DNA of 8,095 bases, taken from Acidobacteriota bacterium. GTDB taxonomy: Bacteria; Acidobacteriota; HRBIN11. This document shows, one piece after another, positions 1 to 5,745 of this stretch. The DNA is taken from positions 1-8,095 of the forward strand of contig JANXAA010000085.1 of NCBI GenBank assembly GCA_025061865.1. Reading direction: 5' to 3'. Both the position numbers and the translations under genes were made by a program. The stretch's first letter is position 1, and each line of letters opens with the position of its first letter. The notes beneath the pieces were generated by a model. It made no database searches. It was not told the DNA's origin and saw only the letters and a program-made list of their open reading frames with translations.

Positions 1-2
1 CG

Positions 3-332
3 ACTGGCGCATGGGCCGAGAAGGCGCGGCAGTACCAGCGCCAGGCCCAGCAACGCCTGGCCAAGCACGAGTTCATCATCGGCAAGTACTACTACAAAAG
101 GAAGAACTATGCGGCGGCCTTGAACCGCTTCCAGGCCATGTTTGCCCAATTCCCGCCGGAGCTATGCCCTCCGGAAGCCTATCTGTTGACGTACCAGATC
201 CTTCAAAAGATGGGCCGGTCTGAGGAAAGCTTGCAGTACCTCCGTCAGGTCGTCCAGCTCTTCCCCGGTACGGAGTGGAGCCAAGAGGCGGCGACCCTCT
301 TGAATTCCGCCGGTCGGAATGCCCGCCCGTGA
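3..332 (+). CDS. bamD: BamD-type outer membrane assembly lipoprotein, C-terminal fragment
   Basis: The frame is open to the left edge, so the start codon, lipoprotein signal and first repeats lie outside the window; 109 C-terminal residues remain, ending at TGA 330-332. The peptide carries the hallmark BamD/YfiO (ComL) segment: LAKHEFIIGKYYYKRKNY, then AALNRFQAMFAQFPP, a TPR-like helix pair in which a helix with GKYYYKR leads into a helix ending in a FP turn. A second unit follows (EAYLLTYQILQKMGRSEE, then SLQYLRQVVQLFPGTEW), as expected for the last tetratricopeptide repeats. In characterised bacteria BamD is a periplasm-facing lipoprotein of the BAM complex, which inserts beta-barrel proteins into the outer membrane. 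Its presence implies a two-membrane cell. A more general TPR/tol-pal-type lipoprotein is possible, but the KHE...GKYYYKR signature favours BamD. Confidence 0.85.
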   Translation, partial: TGAWAEKARQYQRQAQQRLAKHEFIIGKYYYKRKNYAAALNRFQAMFAQFPPELCPPEAYLLTYQILQKMGRSEESLQYLRQVVQLFPGTEWSQEAATLLNSAGRNARP

Positions 333-422
333 GTTTAAGTTCCAGGCCCCGGACCCATCTCGGCACCGGCACCTCCCCGGGGTATTTTACAATAGTCCGG
401 AGACCTCCTGGGTGTAAGGGTG

Positions 423-998
423 ATGAAGCGGCTGTTCATCGCCGTCGGGCTACCTGACGAGACGAAGGCGGCATTGACCGGGCTTCAGCAGGTCCTCCGA
501 CCCTACTTCATCGAGGCCACGTGGGTCCGCCCCGAGGGCCTCCATCTGACGTTGAAGTTTCTGGGTGACACGCCAGAAGACCGCATCCCGACGATTCAGG
601 ATGCCTGCGGACGGGCCGTCCGTCCGTTTTCTGCCTTCTCGATGGAGCTGAAGGGCGTCGGCGTCTTTCCGGATTGGCGGCGACCTCGCGTCCTGTGGGT
701 CGGCGTCCAGACAGCCGTCGAGACCCTGGGCGCTTTGCAGGCGGCTGTCGAGCGAGCCGTCGAGCCCCTGGGGTACCCGCCCGAGACGCGGCCCTTCATA
801 CCGCACTTGACGTTAGCTCGGGTCAAGCGGAGTCATCCGGCCGTCCTTCAGAAGCTCCGGGAGCGGGAGAAGACGGCTCTGGAGGGGAGCTACGGTGTCA
901 TCTGGGTCCGTCAGGTCACGCTCTTCGAGAGTCGCCTCCACCCCCAGGGAGCCGTTTACACGCCCCTGGCCCACTTCCCCTTGGGGTGGGGCGGCTGA
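423..998 (+). CDS. thpR: RNA 2',3'-cyclic phosphodiesterase (2H phosphoesterase, ThpR/LigT family)
   Basis: This 191-residue protein has the usual length and fold signature of the LigT/ThpR 2H phosphoesterases. Two H-x-T-x catalytic motifs are present: HLTL at residues 41-44 (context GLHLTLKFLGD) and HLTL at 128-131 (context FIPHLTLARV). The N-terminus MKRLFIAVGLP and the late LFES segment are also typical. Family members hydrolyse 2',3'-cyclic phosphate ends of RNA to 2'-phosphomonoesters and can ligate tRNA halves in vitro; the enzyme is cytoplasmic. I chose ATG 423 because it gives the family N-terminus. A GTG directly before it (420) is the alternative and adds one residue. The ribosome site is poor: TAAGGG overlaps the start region, and the 90 bases after bamD show no clear terminator or promoter. 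No partner gene is evident. Confidence 0.93.
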   Translation: MKRLFIAVGLPDETKAALTGLQQVLRPYFIEATWVRPEGLHLTLKFLGDTPEDRIPTIQDACGRAVRPFSAFSMELKGVGVFPDWRRPRVLWVGVQTAVETLGALQAAVERAVEPLGYPPETRPFIPHLTLARVKRSHPAVLQKLREREKTALEGSYGVIWVRQVTLFESRLHPQGAVYTPLAHFPLGWGG

Positions 999-1000
999 AA

Positions 1001-1040
1001 TCCGGTCTTGGACCGGAGATTGGCCGGATTTACTCCGGTC
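1001..1040 (+). other. Overlapping alternative stem-loops between thpR and the DUF4160 remnant
   Basis: Just after the thpR stop, TCCGGTC (1001-1007) can pair with GACCGGA (1011-1017) across a 3-base loop. The same middle strand GACCGGAG (1011-1018) can instead pair perfectly with CTCCGGTC (1033-1040). A third small stem, CCGGA (1024-1028) with TCCGG (1034-1038), is nested inside the second. No T-run follows, so it is not a standard intrinsic terminator. It may be the end of the thpR transcript, a mutually exclusive leader fold ahead of the old DUF4160 gene, or chance in G+C-rich DNA. Confidence 0.35.
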
Positions 1041-1058
1041 GCATAGATTAATCCATGC
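1041..1058. promoter_or_regulatory. 18-bp dyad overlapping the start of the DUF4160 remnant, possible old operator
   Basis: The 18 bases GCATAGATTAATCCATGC form a palindrome with a single A/C mismatch pair around a perfect GATTAATC core. The right half covers the ATG (1055-1057) of the decayed DUF4160 gene. A dyad over the start of a small two-gene cassette is where an autoregulator would bind, but no binding protein is known from the sequence, and the role is inference only. Confidence 0.3.
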
Positions 1059-1251
1059 CGAATGTACTCCGCATCGGCCCGTAGATGAGCCGCCTCGTGT
1101 ACATGTGGAACGAGAGGGCCACGCGGCCAATTCGGACGGGATCCCGTTCGTTGGGCGAGAAACCGAGGATGCGGTCAGGGTGACCTCCTTTATCTCCCAA
1201 GGCCCCCCTGAACGGCTTATGAGGAAAGGGTAGGAGTTTTTTGGCGGCTAA
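1055..1251 (+). pseudogene. Decayed DUF4160 family gene
   Basis: DUF4160 proteins are small (about 80-90 residues) and of uncertain function. From memory they start MPxVLRIGPYRFFFYSNEG, continue with DEPPHVHVEREG and AKFW-DPVRLARNRG, and end near EFFG. All these landmarks occur here in order but in different frames. MPNVLRIGP (1055-1081) runs into TAG. DEPPRVHVEREGHAA (1084-1128) resumes in another frame, as if about 28 bases had gone, leaving only the TA of the Tyr codon. GRDPVRWARNRG (1134-1169) lies in the third frame, explained by loss of one base in the Lys codon near 1129. The tail LMRKG-stop-EFFGG (1219-1248) returns to the second frame, with a probable Trp codon turned to TAG at 1231-1233, and ends at TAA 1249-1251. 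At 197 bases it is shorter than an intact gene. Several independent lesions argue for true decay rather than sequencing error. Confidence 0.8.
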
Positions 1252-1542
1252 AGCCAGAAAGCCCCATATTCAGGACGTCGCCGTCCCAGACGAAGCCTGA
1301 CTGCCAAATTCTCCGACGGCCACACGATTATGGTTTCCATCACTCGGTACTTGCGTCTCCTCCCCGCGACGCCTGAGGAGCGGAACCCCGGGCGATTGAT
1401 CGGCGCGGGAGTTCATCGGCCAGACGGGGATGAGGACATCGGCCTGGAGAATCTGATTCGGGGCCTCTCGGTAAACAGGAGACGCCGTTCATTTTGCCGT
1501 GGGCTGAAGGGGTGGAAAATCCAGAGGCTTTCTTCGAAATAG
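1241..1542 (+). pseudogene. Frameshifted DUF2442 family gene, partner of the DUF4160 remnant
   Basis: The reading begins at TTG 1241, overlapping the end of the DUF4160 remnant by 11 bases, and gives KPHIQDVAVPDEA before TGA at 1298-1300. In the next frame (from CTG 1297) it continues as LTAKFSDGHTIMVSI, RYLRLLPATPEERNPGRLIG, VHRPDGDEDIGLENLIRG and an Arg-rich tail, ending at TAG 1540-1542. This matches the DUF2442 pattern as I know it: D-V-x-V-x-D-D-x-L, then DGR-I-VPL-WYPRL-ATPEER, then G-GIHWPDLDEDI. A one-base loss near 1295-1297 restores a single frame. Two residues before VHRPD and the family's usual Trp (Arg here) are also missing. The ATG at 1330 could still start a 70-residue open frame, but it has no ribosome site and lacks the first third of the domain. 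DUF2442 genes commonly sit next to DUF4160 genes, which supports reading the two as one dead cassette. Confidence 0.87.
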
Positions 1543-1551
1543 CGCGCTAGT

Positions 1552-3345
1552 ATGGAGACGATTCGGAATTTTTGCATCATCGCCCACATCGACCACGGGA
1601 AGTCGACCCTGGCCGACCGGTTTTTGGAGCTGACGGGGGCCCTGTCGACCCGGGAGATGGTCGAGCAGGTCCTCGACAGCCACGAGCTCGAGCGCGAAAA
1701 GGGCATTACTATTAAGGCGCACACGGTGACGCTCTTTTATCAGGCTCGGGACGGCCGCACGTACACGCTGAACCTGATCGATACGCCGGGCCATGTCGAC
1801 TTCTCTTATGAGGTCTCCCGAGCGCTGGCCGCTTGCGAGGGGGCCGTCCTCGTCGTCGACGCCACTCAGGGCATTGAAGCCCAGACAGTCGCCAACACGT
1901 ACTTGGCCTTAGAGCACGACCTGGAGATCATCCCCGTCGTCAACAAAATCGACCTTCCGGGGGCCGAGCCCGGGCATGTGGCTGAACAGCTTCAGAACTG
2001 GCTCGGATTCCGGCGGGACGAAATCCTCTTCGTGAGCGCCAAGCAGGGGACCCACGTCCCTGAGCTCTTGGAGCGTATCGTCCAGGTCATCCCGCCCCCC
2101 CAGGGTGACCCGGCGGCCCCTTTGCAAGCCCTCATTTTTGATGCATGGTACGACTCCTACCGGGGCGTCGTCGTCATGGTCCGGGTCTTCCACGGGGCCC
2201 TGCGGGTCGGTGACCGCGTCCGGGTCATGTCGACGGGCCTCGACTATGAAGTCCACGGCTTGGGTATCCGGACACCCTACGACCGACCCCGGGAAGCCTT
2301 GGGACCGGGCGAGGTCGGCTTCGTCATCGCCGGGATCAAGGCCCTTTCAGAGGTCCGGATCGGGGATACGATCACGCGTGCCGACCGACCGGCGCCGGCG
2401 CCCCTGCCGGGTTTTCGGCCGGCCAAGCCGATGGTCTTTGCCAGTTTCTACCCCATCGGGGACACACAGTACGACGGCCTGCGGAATGCCCTGGAGAAGC
2501 TTCGGCTGATTGACGCCTCGGTGACCTTCCAGCCGGAGTATTCGGAGGCCCTGGGCCACGGTTTTCGAATGGGCTTTTTGGGATTTTTACACATGGAGAT
2601 CGTCCGGGAGCGACTCCGGCGAGACTTGGGGGTCGAGGTCCTCGTGGCGGCTCCCAGCGTGCGGTACCGAGTCCGCCAGCGGGGCGGGGCGGTCCTGGAG
2701 ATTGACACGCCGAGCCAGCTTCCGCCGCCCGAGCAGGTCGAGGCCTTGGAAGAGCCTTATATGAAAGTCTTCATCCTGACGCCGACAGTCTACATCGGGC
2801 CGGTCCTTCAACTCTGTGAAGAATACCGAGGTGAACAAAGAAACATCGAATATCCCACGCCGGACCGGGTGATGATTACTTACGAGATGCCTCTGGCCGA
2901 ACTGATGTCGGACTTCTACGACCGACTCAAGAGCGTCTCTCGGGGGTACGCATCGATGGACTACGAGTGGGTCGGCTACCGACCCTCGGACTTGGTGCGC
3001 CTGGACGTCCTGATCAACGGTCAGCCCGTCGAGGCGTTTTCGATGATCGTCCACCGCTCCCAGGCCTATCACCGGGGGCGGGCTGTCGTCGAGCGCCTCC
3101 GGGCTGTCATCCCCCGGCACCTCTTCGAGGTCGTCTTGCAGGCCTCGATCGGTAAGCGAGTCATCGCCCGGGAGCGGATCCCACCCCTGCGGAAGGACGT
3201 CCTGGCCAAGTGCTATGGCGGGGACGTGACCCGAAAGAAGAAGCTCCTGGAACGGCAGAAAGAGGGCAAGAAGCGCCTCAAGCGGATCGGTCAGGTCGAC
3301 GTACCGCCGGAAGCCTTCCTTGCAGTCCTACGGCGTTCGAATTAG
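1552..3345 (+). CDS. lepA: Elongation factor 4 (LepA), ribosome-associated GTPase
   Basis: At 597 residues the protein matches the family length. The GTPase motifs are complete: G1 AHIDHGKST (11-19), G2 region EREKGITIKAHT (47-58), G3 DTPGH (77-81), G4 NKID (131-134) and G5 SAK (162-164). The beta-barrel domain II, the EF-G-like domains and the LepA-specific C-terminus (CYGGDVTRKKKLLERQKEG, then PPEAFLAVLRR) follow. LepA acts on the ribosome in the cytoplasm; proposed roles are back-translocation under stress and help with initiation or 30S assembly. ATG 1552 gives the conserved METIRNFCIIAHIDHGKS start, so it is secure. Yet the ~25 bases before it hold no Shine-Dalgarno sequence, only a TAGCGCGCTA palindrome (1540-1549). 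It starts 9 bases after the DUF2442 remnant ends, so its promoter or leader must lie within the remnant or upstream. lepB follows after 55 bases, the classic lepA-lepB pair. Confidence 0.98.
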   Translation: METIRNFCIIAHIDHGKSTLADRFLELTGALSTREMVEQVLDSHELEREKGITIKAHTVTLFYQARDGRTYTLNLIDTPGHVDFSYEVSRALAACEGAVLVVDATQGIEAQTVANTYLALEHDLEIIPVVNKIDLPGAEPGHVAEQLQNWLGFRRDEILFVSAKQGTHVPELLERIVQVIPPPQGDPAAPLQALIFDAWYDSYRGVVVMVRVFHGALRVGDRVRVMSTGLDYEVHGLGIRTPYDRPREALGPGEVGFVIAGIKALSEVRIGDTITRADRPAPAPLPGFRPAKPMVFASFYPIGDTQYDGLRNALEKLRLIDASVTFQPEYSEALGHGFRMGFLGFLHMEIVRERLRRDLGVEVLVAAPSVRYRVRQRGGAVLEIDTPSQLPPPEQVEALEEPYMKVFILTPTVYIGPVLQLCEEYRGEQRNIEYPTPDRVMITYEMPLAELMSDFYDRLKSVSRGYASMDYEWVGYRPSDLVRLDVLINGQPVEAFSMIVHRSQAYHRGRAVVERLRAVIPRHLFEVVLQASIGKRVIARERIPPLRKDVLAKCYGGDVTRKKKLLERQKEGKKRLKRIGQVDVPPEAFLAVLRRSN

Positions 3346-3357
3346 AATCCTGAGGGG

Positions 3358-3390
3358 TTGCCTGCAGGCAAGTAGGCCGTCGGCAGTCGG
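3358..3390 (+). repeat. Small palindrome and repeat-like units in the lepA-lepB gap
   Basis: TTGCCTGCAGGCAA (3358-3371) is a perfect 14-base palindrome, able to form a 5-bp stem with a TGCA loop. It runs into GGCAAGTAGGC (3367-3377), an 11-base string found again at 8016-8026 upstream of the LysM gene, and then GTCGGCAGTCGG. No T-run follows, so a terminator is unlikely. It resembles the short repeats in the other gaps, but is the weakest member. Confidence 0.35.
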
Positions 3391-3400
3391 AGACGGTCGG

Positions 3401-4087
3401 ATGGAGCGAAGAAGTGTCCTGCTGGAGTACGGTGAAGCCCTCCTGGTGGCTTTAGTCTTGGCCCTGTATGCCCGTACCTTTGTAGTCCAGGCGTTCAAGA
3501 TTCCGTCCAGCTCGATGGAGCGCACGCTTTTGGTCGGGGACCATATCTTCGTAAATAAGTTCATATACGGAGATACGGTCTTCGCTTTTGAGCGAGTTCT
3601 CCTGCCCGTGCGGGAAATCCGGCGGGGCGACGTCATCGTGTTCAAGTACCCAGGCCGGCCGGACTTGGACTATATCAAGCGGGTCATCGGCATCGGGGGC
3701 GATGAAATTTACGGCGTGGAGGGAGTCGTATATGTGAATCATCGACCCCTGGTGGAACCCTATGCCGTCCACCGGCACGCCGAGTGGGGCTTCGCTGTGC
3801 GGGATACCTTTGCCGCTAAGGACCAGCCGGTCCGGGTGCCAGCGGGTCACTATTTCGTCATGGGGGATAACCGGGACAACAGTGAGGACAGTCGGTATTG
3901 GGGCACCGTGCCCGCCTATATGGTTAAAGGCCGGGCCTTTTTGATTTACTGGTCTTTCGAGCCGCCGGCTTCGGATTACTATAGCCCGCACCGAAATCGC
4001 ACGAGTCTCGATGCAGTCCTGGACTTTCTGTCGGTCTTTAATCCCCTTCGGACCCGGTGGTCCCGGATGTTTCGGGTCATCCATTGA
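3401..4087 (+). CDS. lepB: Signal peptidase I
   Basis: This 228-residue S26 family serine protease removes signal peptides from exported proteins at the outer face of the inner membrane. One N-terminal membrane segment (about residues 11-30, LLVALVLALYARTFVVQAF) is followed by box B, KIPSSSMERTLLVGD, with the catalytic Ser at residue 38. Box C is RRGDVIVFKYP (74-84). Box D is YIKRVIGIGGDEI, with the general base Lys at residue 94. Box E is MGDNRDNSEDSRYWG (154-168). All catalytic parts are intact. The frame extends 27 codons further upstream into lepA, but ATG 3401 gives the usual short cytoplasmic N-terminus and has GGAG 8 bases ahead. Variants to note are Ser where many homologues have Gly (PSGSM) and MERTL for MEPTL. 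The next gene starts 15 bases later, so the two are probably co-transcribed. Confidence 0.96.
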   Translation: MERRSVLLEYGEALLVALVLALYARTFVVQAFKIPSSSMERTLLVGDHIFVNKFIYGDTVFAFERVLLPVREIRRGDVIVFKYPGRPDLDYIKRVIGIGGDEIYGVEGVVYVNHRPLVEPYAVHRHAEWGFAVRDTFAAKDQPVRVPAGHYFVMGDNRDNSEDSRYWGTVPAYMVKGRAFLIYWSFEPPASDYYSPHRNRTSLDAVLDFLSVFNPLRTRWSRMFRVIH

Positions 4088-4102
4088 CGTGGGGGATCGT
4101 GG

Positions 4103-4522
4103 ATGGTGCCGGAGACGAAGCCGGAAGATCGGACGTACCGTATCGCCGAAGTCGCAGAACGGGTCGGCCTGCCGGTCTCGACGATCCGGTTCTACCTCCG
4201 GGAGTTTCGTTTCTTTCTAAAGACGCCGCGGACGCCGGGCGGCCACCGGCGCTTTACCGACGAGACGATTCGCCAGCTCCTATATCTGAAGTATCTGATT
4301 CATACAAAGGGCATGGCCCTGCGGGACGTCCAACGGCGGCTCCTGCGGGGAGAGGACCCCCAGACCTTGCGCCAGGAACTGAATCTCCTGAATGAGGCCG
4401 TGGAGGCCCTGATGGGGCAAATGTACGATCTTCGAAAGACCGTTCAGGCGCTTCAGGAACGACTGGACCGCATCGAGGAGGATCTCCGGCCGAGTCGGGG
4501 CTTCAAGCGCTTGCTAGGCTGA
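4103..4522 (+). CDS. MerR-family transcriptional regulator
   Basis: The 139-residue protein has an N-terminal MerR winged helix-turn-helix: TYRIAEVAERVGLPVSTIRF (11-30) supplies the two recognition helices, and RTPGGHRRFTDETIRQL (43-59) the wing and following helix. The second helical pair includes LIHTKGMALRDVQRRL (65-80). Residues about 88-128 form a long heptad-like helix (LNLLNEAVEALMGQMYDL, then VQALQERLDRIEEDL), expected to be the antiparallel dimer coiled coil. No Cys cluster or effector domain follows, so it is neither a metal sensor of the MerR/ZntR kind nor a multidrug sensor. The short form resembles regulators that act through dimerisation and partner proteins. ATG 4103 follows GGGGGA (4091-4096) at good spacing. 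The target is unknown; the polyprenyl synthase downstream, lepB upstream or its own run of genes are candidates by position only. Confidence 0.88.
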   Translation: MVPETKPEDRTYRIAEVAERVGLPVSTIRFYLREFRFFLKTPRTPGGHRRFTDETIRQLLYLKYLIHTKGMALRDVQRRLLRGEDPQTLRQELNLLNEAVEALMGQMYDLRKTVQALQERLDRIEEDLRPSRGFKRLLG

Positions 4523-4536
4523 TTGGCCGACTATCT

Positions 4537-4616
4537 GGGAGTCCAGTCACTCGGCGGTCTGGAGGTGTCCCGCCTAATCCCGAACGGTCGAAGGGCCGGA
4601 CTCCCGAACTGCCGAA
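4537..4616. repeat. Intergenic inverted repeat, related to the one before mdh
   Basis: In the 113-bp gap between the MerR gene and the prenyl synthase, GGGAGTCC (4537-4544) pairs perfectly with GGACTCCC (4598-4605). The element contains AGTCCAG on its left side and GAACTGCCGAA (4606-4616) on its right. Both strings recur in the same order in the gap before mdh (5665-5671 and 5697-5707). There is no T-run. The synthase's ribosome site (GAGAGGGG, 4622-4629) lies just outside it. Confidence 0.5.
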
Positions 4617-4635
4617 AAGCGGAGAGGGGCCCGCG

Positions 4636-5649
4636 GTGATCACGCAATTCCGTTCATGGGCCGAGACTCTGGCGGATTGTTCGCCGGCCTTTATCGAATA
4701 CATCGAACAGAAGCTCAACCGTGTCGAACGGCAGATCGAGGGCCTCCTCTTGCGGGAGTCCCCATTCATTCGAGAAGCAGGTCTTTACATCATGAAGGCC
4801 GGCGGCAAACGCCTGCGCCCCTTGCTCCTCATCGTGTCCGCCCGTCTGGGGGACTACCCGGGTGACGACGATGTCCTCTTCGGCGTCGTCGTCGAGTATA
4901 TCCACACGGCGACCCTGGTCCACGATGACATCATCGACAACGCCCAAGAGCGACGGGGTCAGCTGTCGGTCCACCGCCGTTGGAGTGGCCCCGTGGCGGT
5001 CTTGCTGGGGGACTACTTTTATACGAAGGCGATGGCCTTAGCCCTGGATTACGGCCACCTCAAAATCTTGCGAATCCTCTCCAATATCACGCTTCAAACC
5101 CTCCAAGGCGAGATCGCTGAACAGGTCCAAGACGGCAACCTGTGGATCACAGAACCTCAAATCATGGACATCATTTACCGGAAGACGGCTTGCCTCTTTT
5201 CAGGCTGCTGTCAGATCGCCGCCATCCTGGCAGGCCTACCCCCGGGTCTGGAGGCTTCCCTGGCCGAATTCGGCCGGTACCTGGGGATTGCCTTTCAAAT
5301 CGTGGACGACATGCTGGACTACTCAGCTGATCCGCATCGGCTGGGCAAACCCGTCCTGCACGACCTCTTGGAGGGGAAGGTGACTCTCCCGCTCTACTAC
5401 CTCCTGCGCCAAGCCGCCCCAGACGAGACGGCCCCGGTCCGCGCGGCCTTTCAACGCCGGGACCCATCGCTTTTGGATACTCAGGCCCTCCAACGGCTGA
5501 TGGACAAGTATCGTATCCTCCCTCAGGTTCAACGGGTCGCCGAGACGTATGCCCGTCAAGCCTTGACAGTCCTTCAGTCGTTCCCCCGGGGTGAGGCCCG
5601 TCAACTGCTAGAGGGCCTGATCCGTTTCATCATCCGTCGACCCTCGTGA
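4636..5649 (+). CDS. ispB: Trans-polyprenyl diphosphate synthase (octaprenyl/heptaprenyl type)
   Basis: This 337-residue enzyme elongates allylic diphosphates with isopentenyl diphosphate to make long all-trans chains, most likely the side chain of a respiratory quinone. It carries KAGGKRLRP (54-62, isopentenyl diphosphate binding). The first Asp-rich motif DDIID (97-101) sits in LVHDDIID, followed by the RRG of ERRGQLSVH. The second motif DDMLD (224-228) sits in AFQIVDDMLDY. The GK...DLLEGKVTLPLYYLL segment is typical of the long-chain IspB/HepT/SdsB group rather than short-chain farnesyl synthases, which is why I call a long-chain enzyme; exact chain length cannot be read reliably. The GTG start at 4636 is preferred because GAGAGGGG lies 6 bases ahead. 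The stop TGA abuts a large hairpin that fills the gap to mdh. Confidence 0.94.
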   Translation: MITQFRSWAETLADCSPAFIEYIEQKLNRVERQIEGLLLRESPFIREAGLYIMKAGGKRLRPLLLIVSARLGDYPGDDDVLFGVVVEYIHTATLVHDDIIDNAQERRGQLSVHRRWSGPVAVLLGDYFYTKAMALALDYGHLKILRILSNITLQTLQGEIAEQVQDGNLWITEPQIMDIIYRKTACLFSGCCQIAAILAGLPPGLEASLAEFGRYLGIAFQIVDDMLDYSADPHRLGKPVLHDLLEGKVTLPLYYLLRQAAPDETAPVRAAFQRRDPSLLDTQALQRLMDKYRILPQVQRVAETYARQALTVLQSFPRGEARQLLEGLIRFIIRRPS

Positions 5650-5724
5650 GTTCGGCAATTCGGCAGTCCAGCGATAATTCCCCCCTACTCGATCCTGAAC
5701 TGCCGAATTGGCGAGCTGCCGAAC
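5650..5724. repeat. Imperfect inverted repeat filling the gap between the prenyl synthase and mdh
   Basis: CAATTCGGCAGTCCAG (5656-5671) pairs with CTGAACTGCCGAATTG (5695-5710) over 16 positions with one C/A mismatch. GAT (5673-5675) and ATC (5692-5694) extend it inward. In addition, GTTCGGCA (5650-5657) matches TGCCGAAC (5717-5724) as an outer arm. The left arm is built from 8-base units TTCGGCAA, TTCGGCAG, TCCAGCGA. It begins directly after the synthase TGA and ends before the mdh ribosome site, so RNA from here would fold strongly. It lacks a 3' T-run; roles in RNA stability or partial termination are possible, or it may be a spreading repeat. Confidence 0.65.
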
Positions 5725-5745
5725 TACCCGATCGGGAGGTAGCTC

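Noticed and set aside
388..393. TACAAT as a -10 box for thpR
   Set aside because: No -35 element at 16-18 bases and no TG extension; one hexamer is too little.
1133..1150. Palindrome around CGGGATCCCG as a possible operator
   Set aside because: It falls in the coding remnant GRDPVRW and includes a G/T mismatch; simple coding chance is enough.
1173..1193. GGTCAGGGTGACC hairpin followed by CTCCTTTAT, resembling the 3' end of 16S rRNA with its anti-Shine-Dalgarno
   Set aside because: It lies inside the decayed DUF4160 gene and the rest of helix 45 is absent; a chance match.
1048..1200. A - strand frame of 50 codons from TTG 1200 with good third-position G/C bias and a perfect AAAGGAGGT inside it
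   Set aside because: It is the antisense shadow of the DUF4160 remnant; the + strand peptides explain the codon bias, and no start codon sits at proper spacing from AAAGGAGGT.
1221..1242. GAGGAAAGGG plus a T6 run, considered as an RNase P RNA motif or an intrinsic terminator
   Set aside because: The other RNase P conserved blocks are missing, no good stem precedes the T-run, and the T6 is explained as two Phe codons of the EFFGG tail.
1330..1542. A free-standing 70-residue gene starting at ATG 1330
   Set aside because: It is the 3' two-thirds of the frameshifted DUF2442 gene; the conserved FSDG segment lies upstream of the ATG and there is no ribosome site.
3320..3400. An upstream start for lepB at ATG 3320 inside lepA
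   Set aside because: It would add 27 unconserved residues before the membrane segment; ATG 3401 has a ribosome site and the usual family N-terminus.
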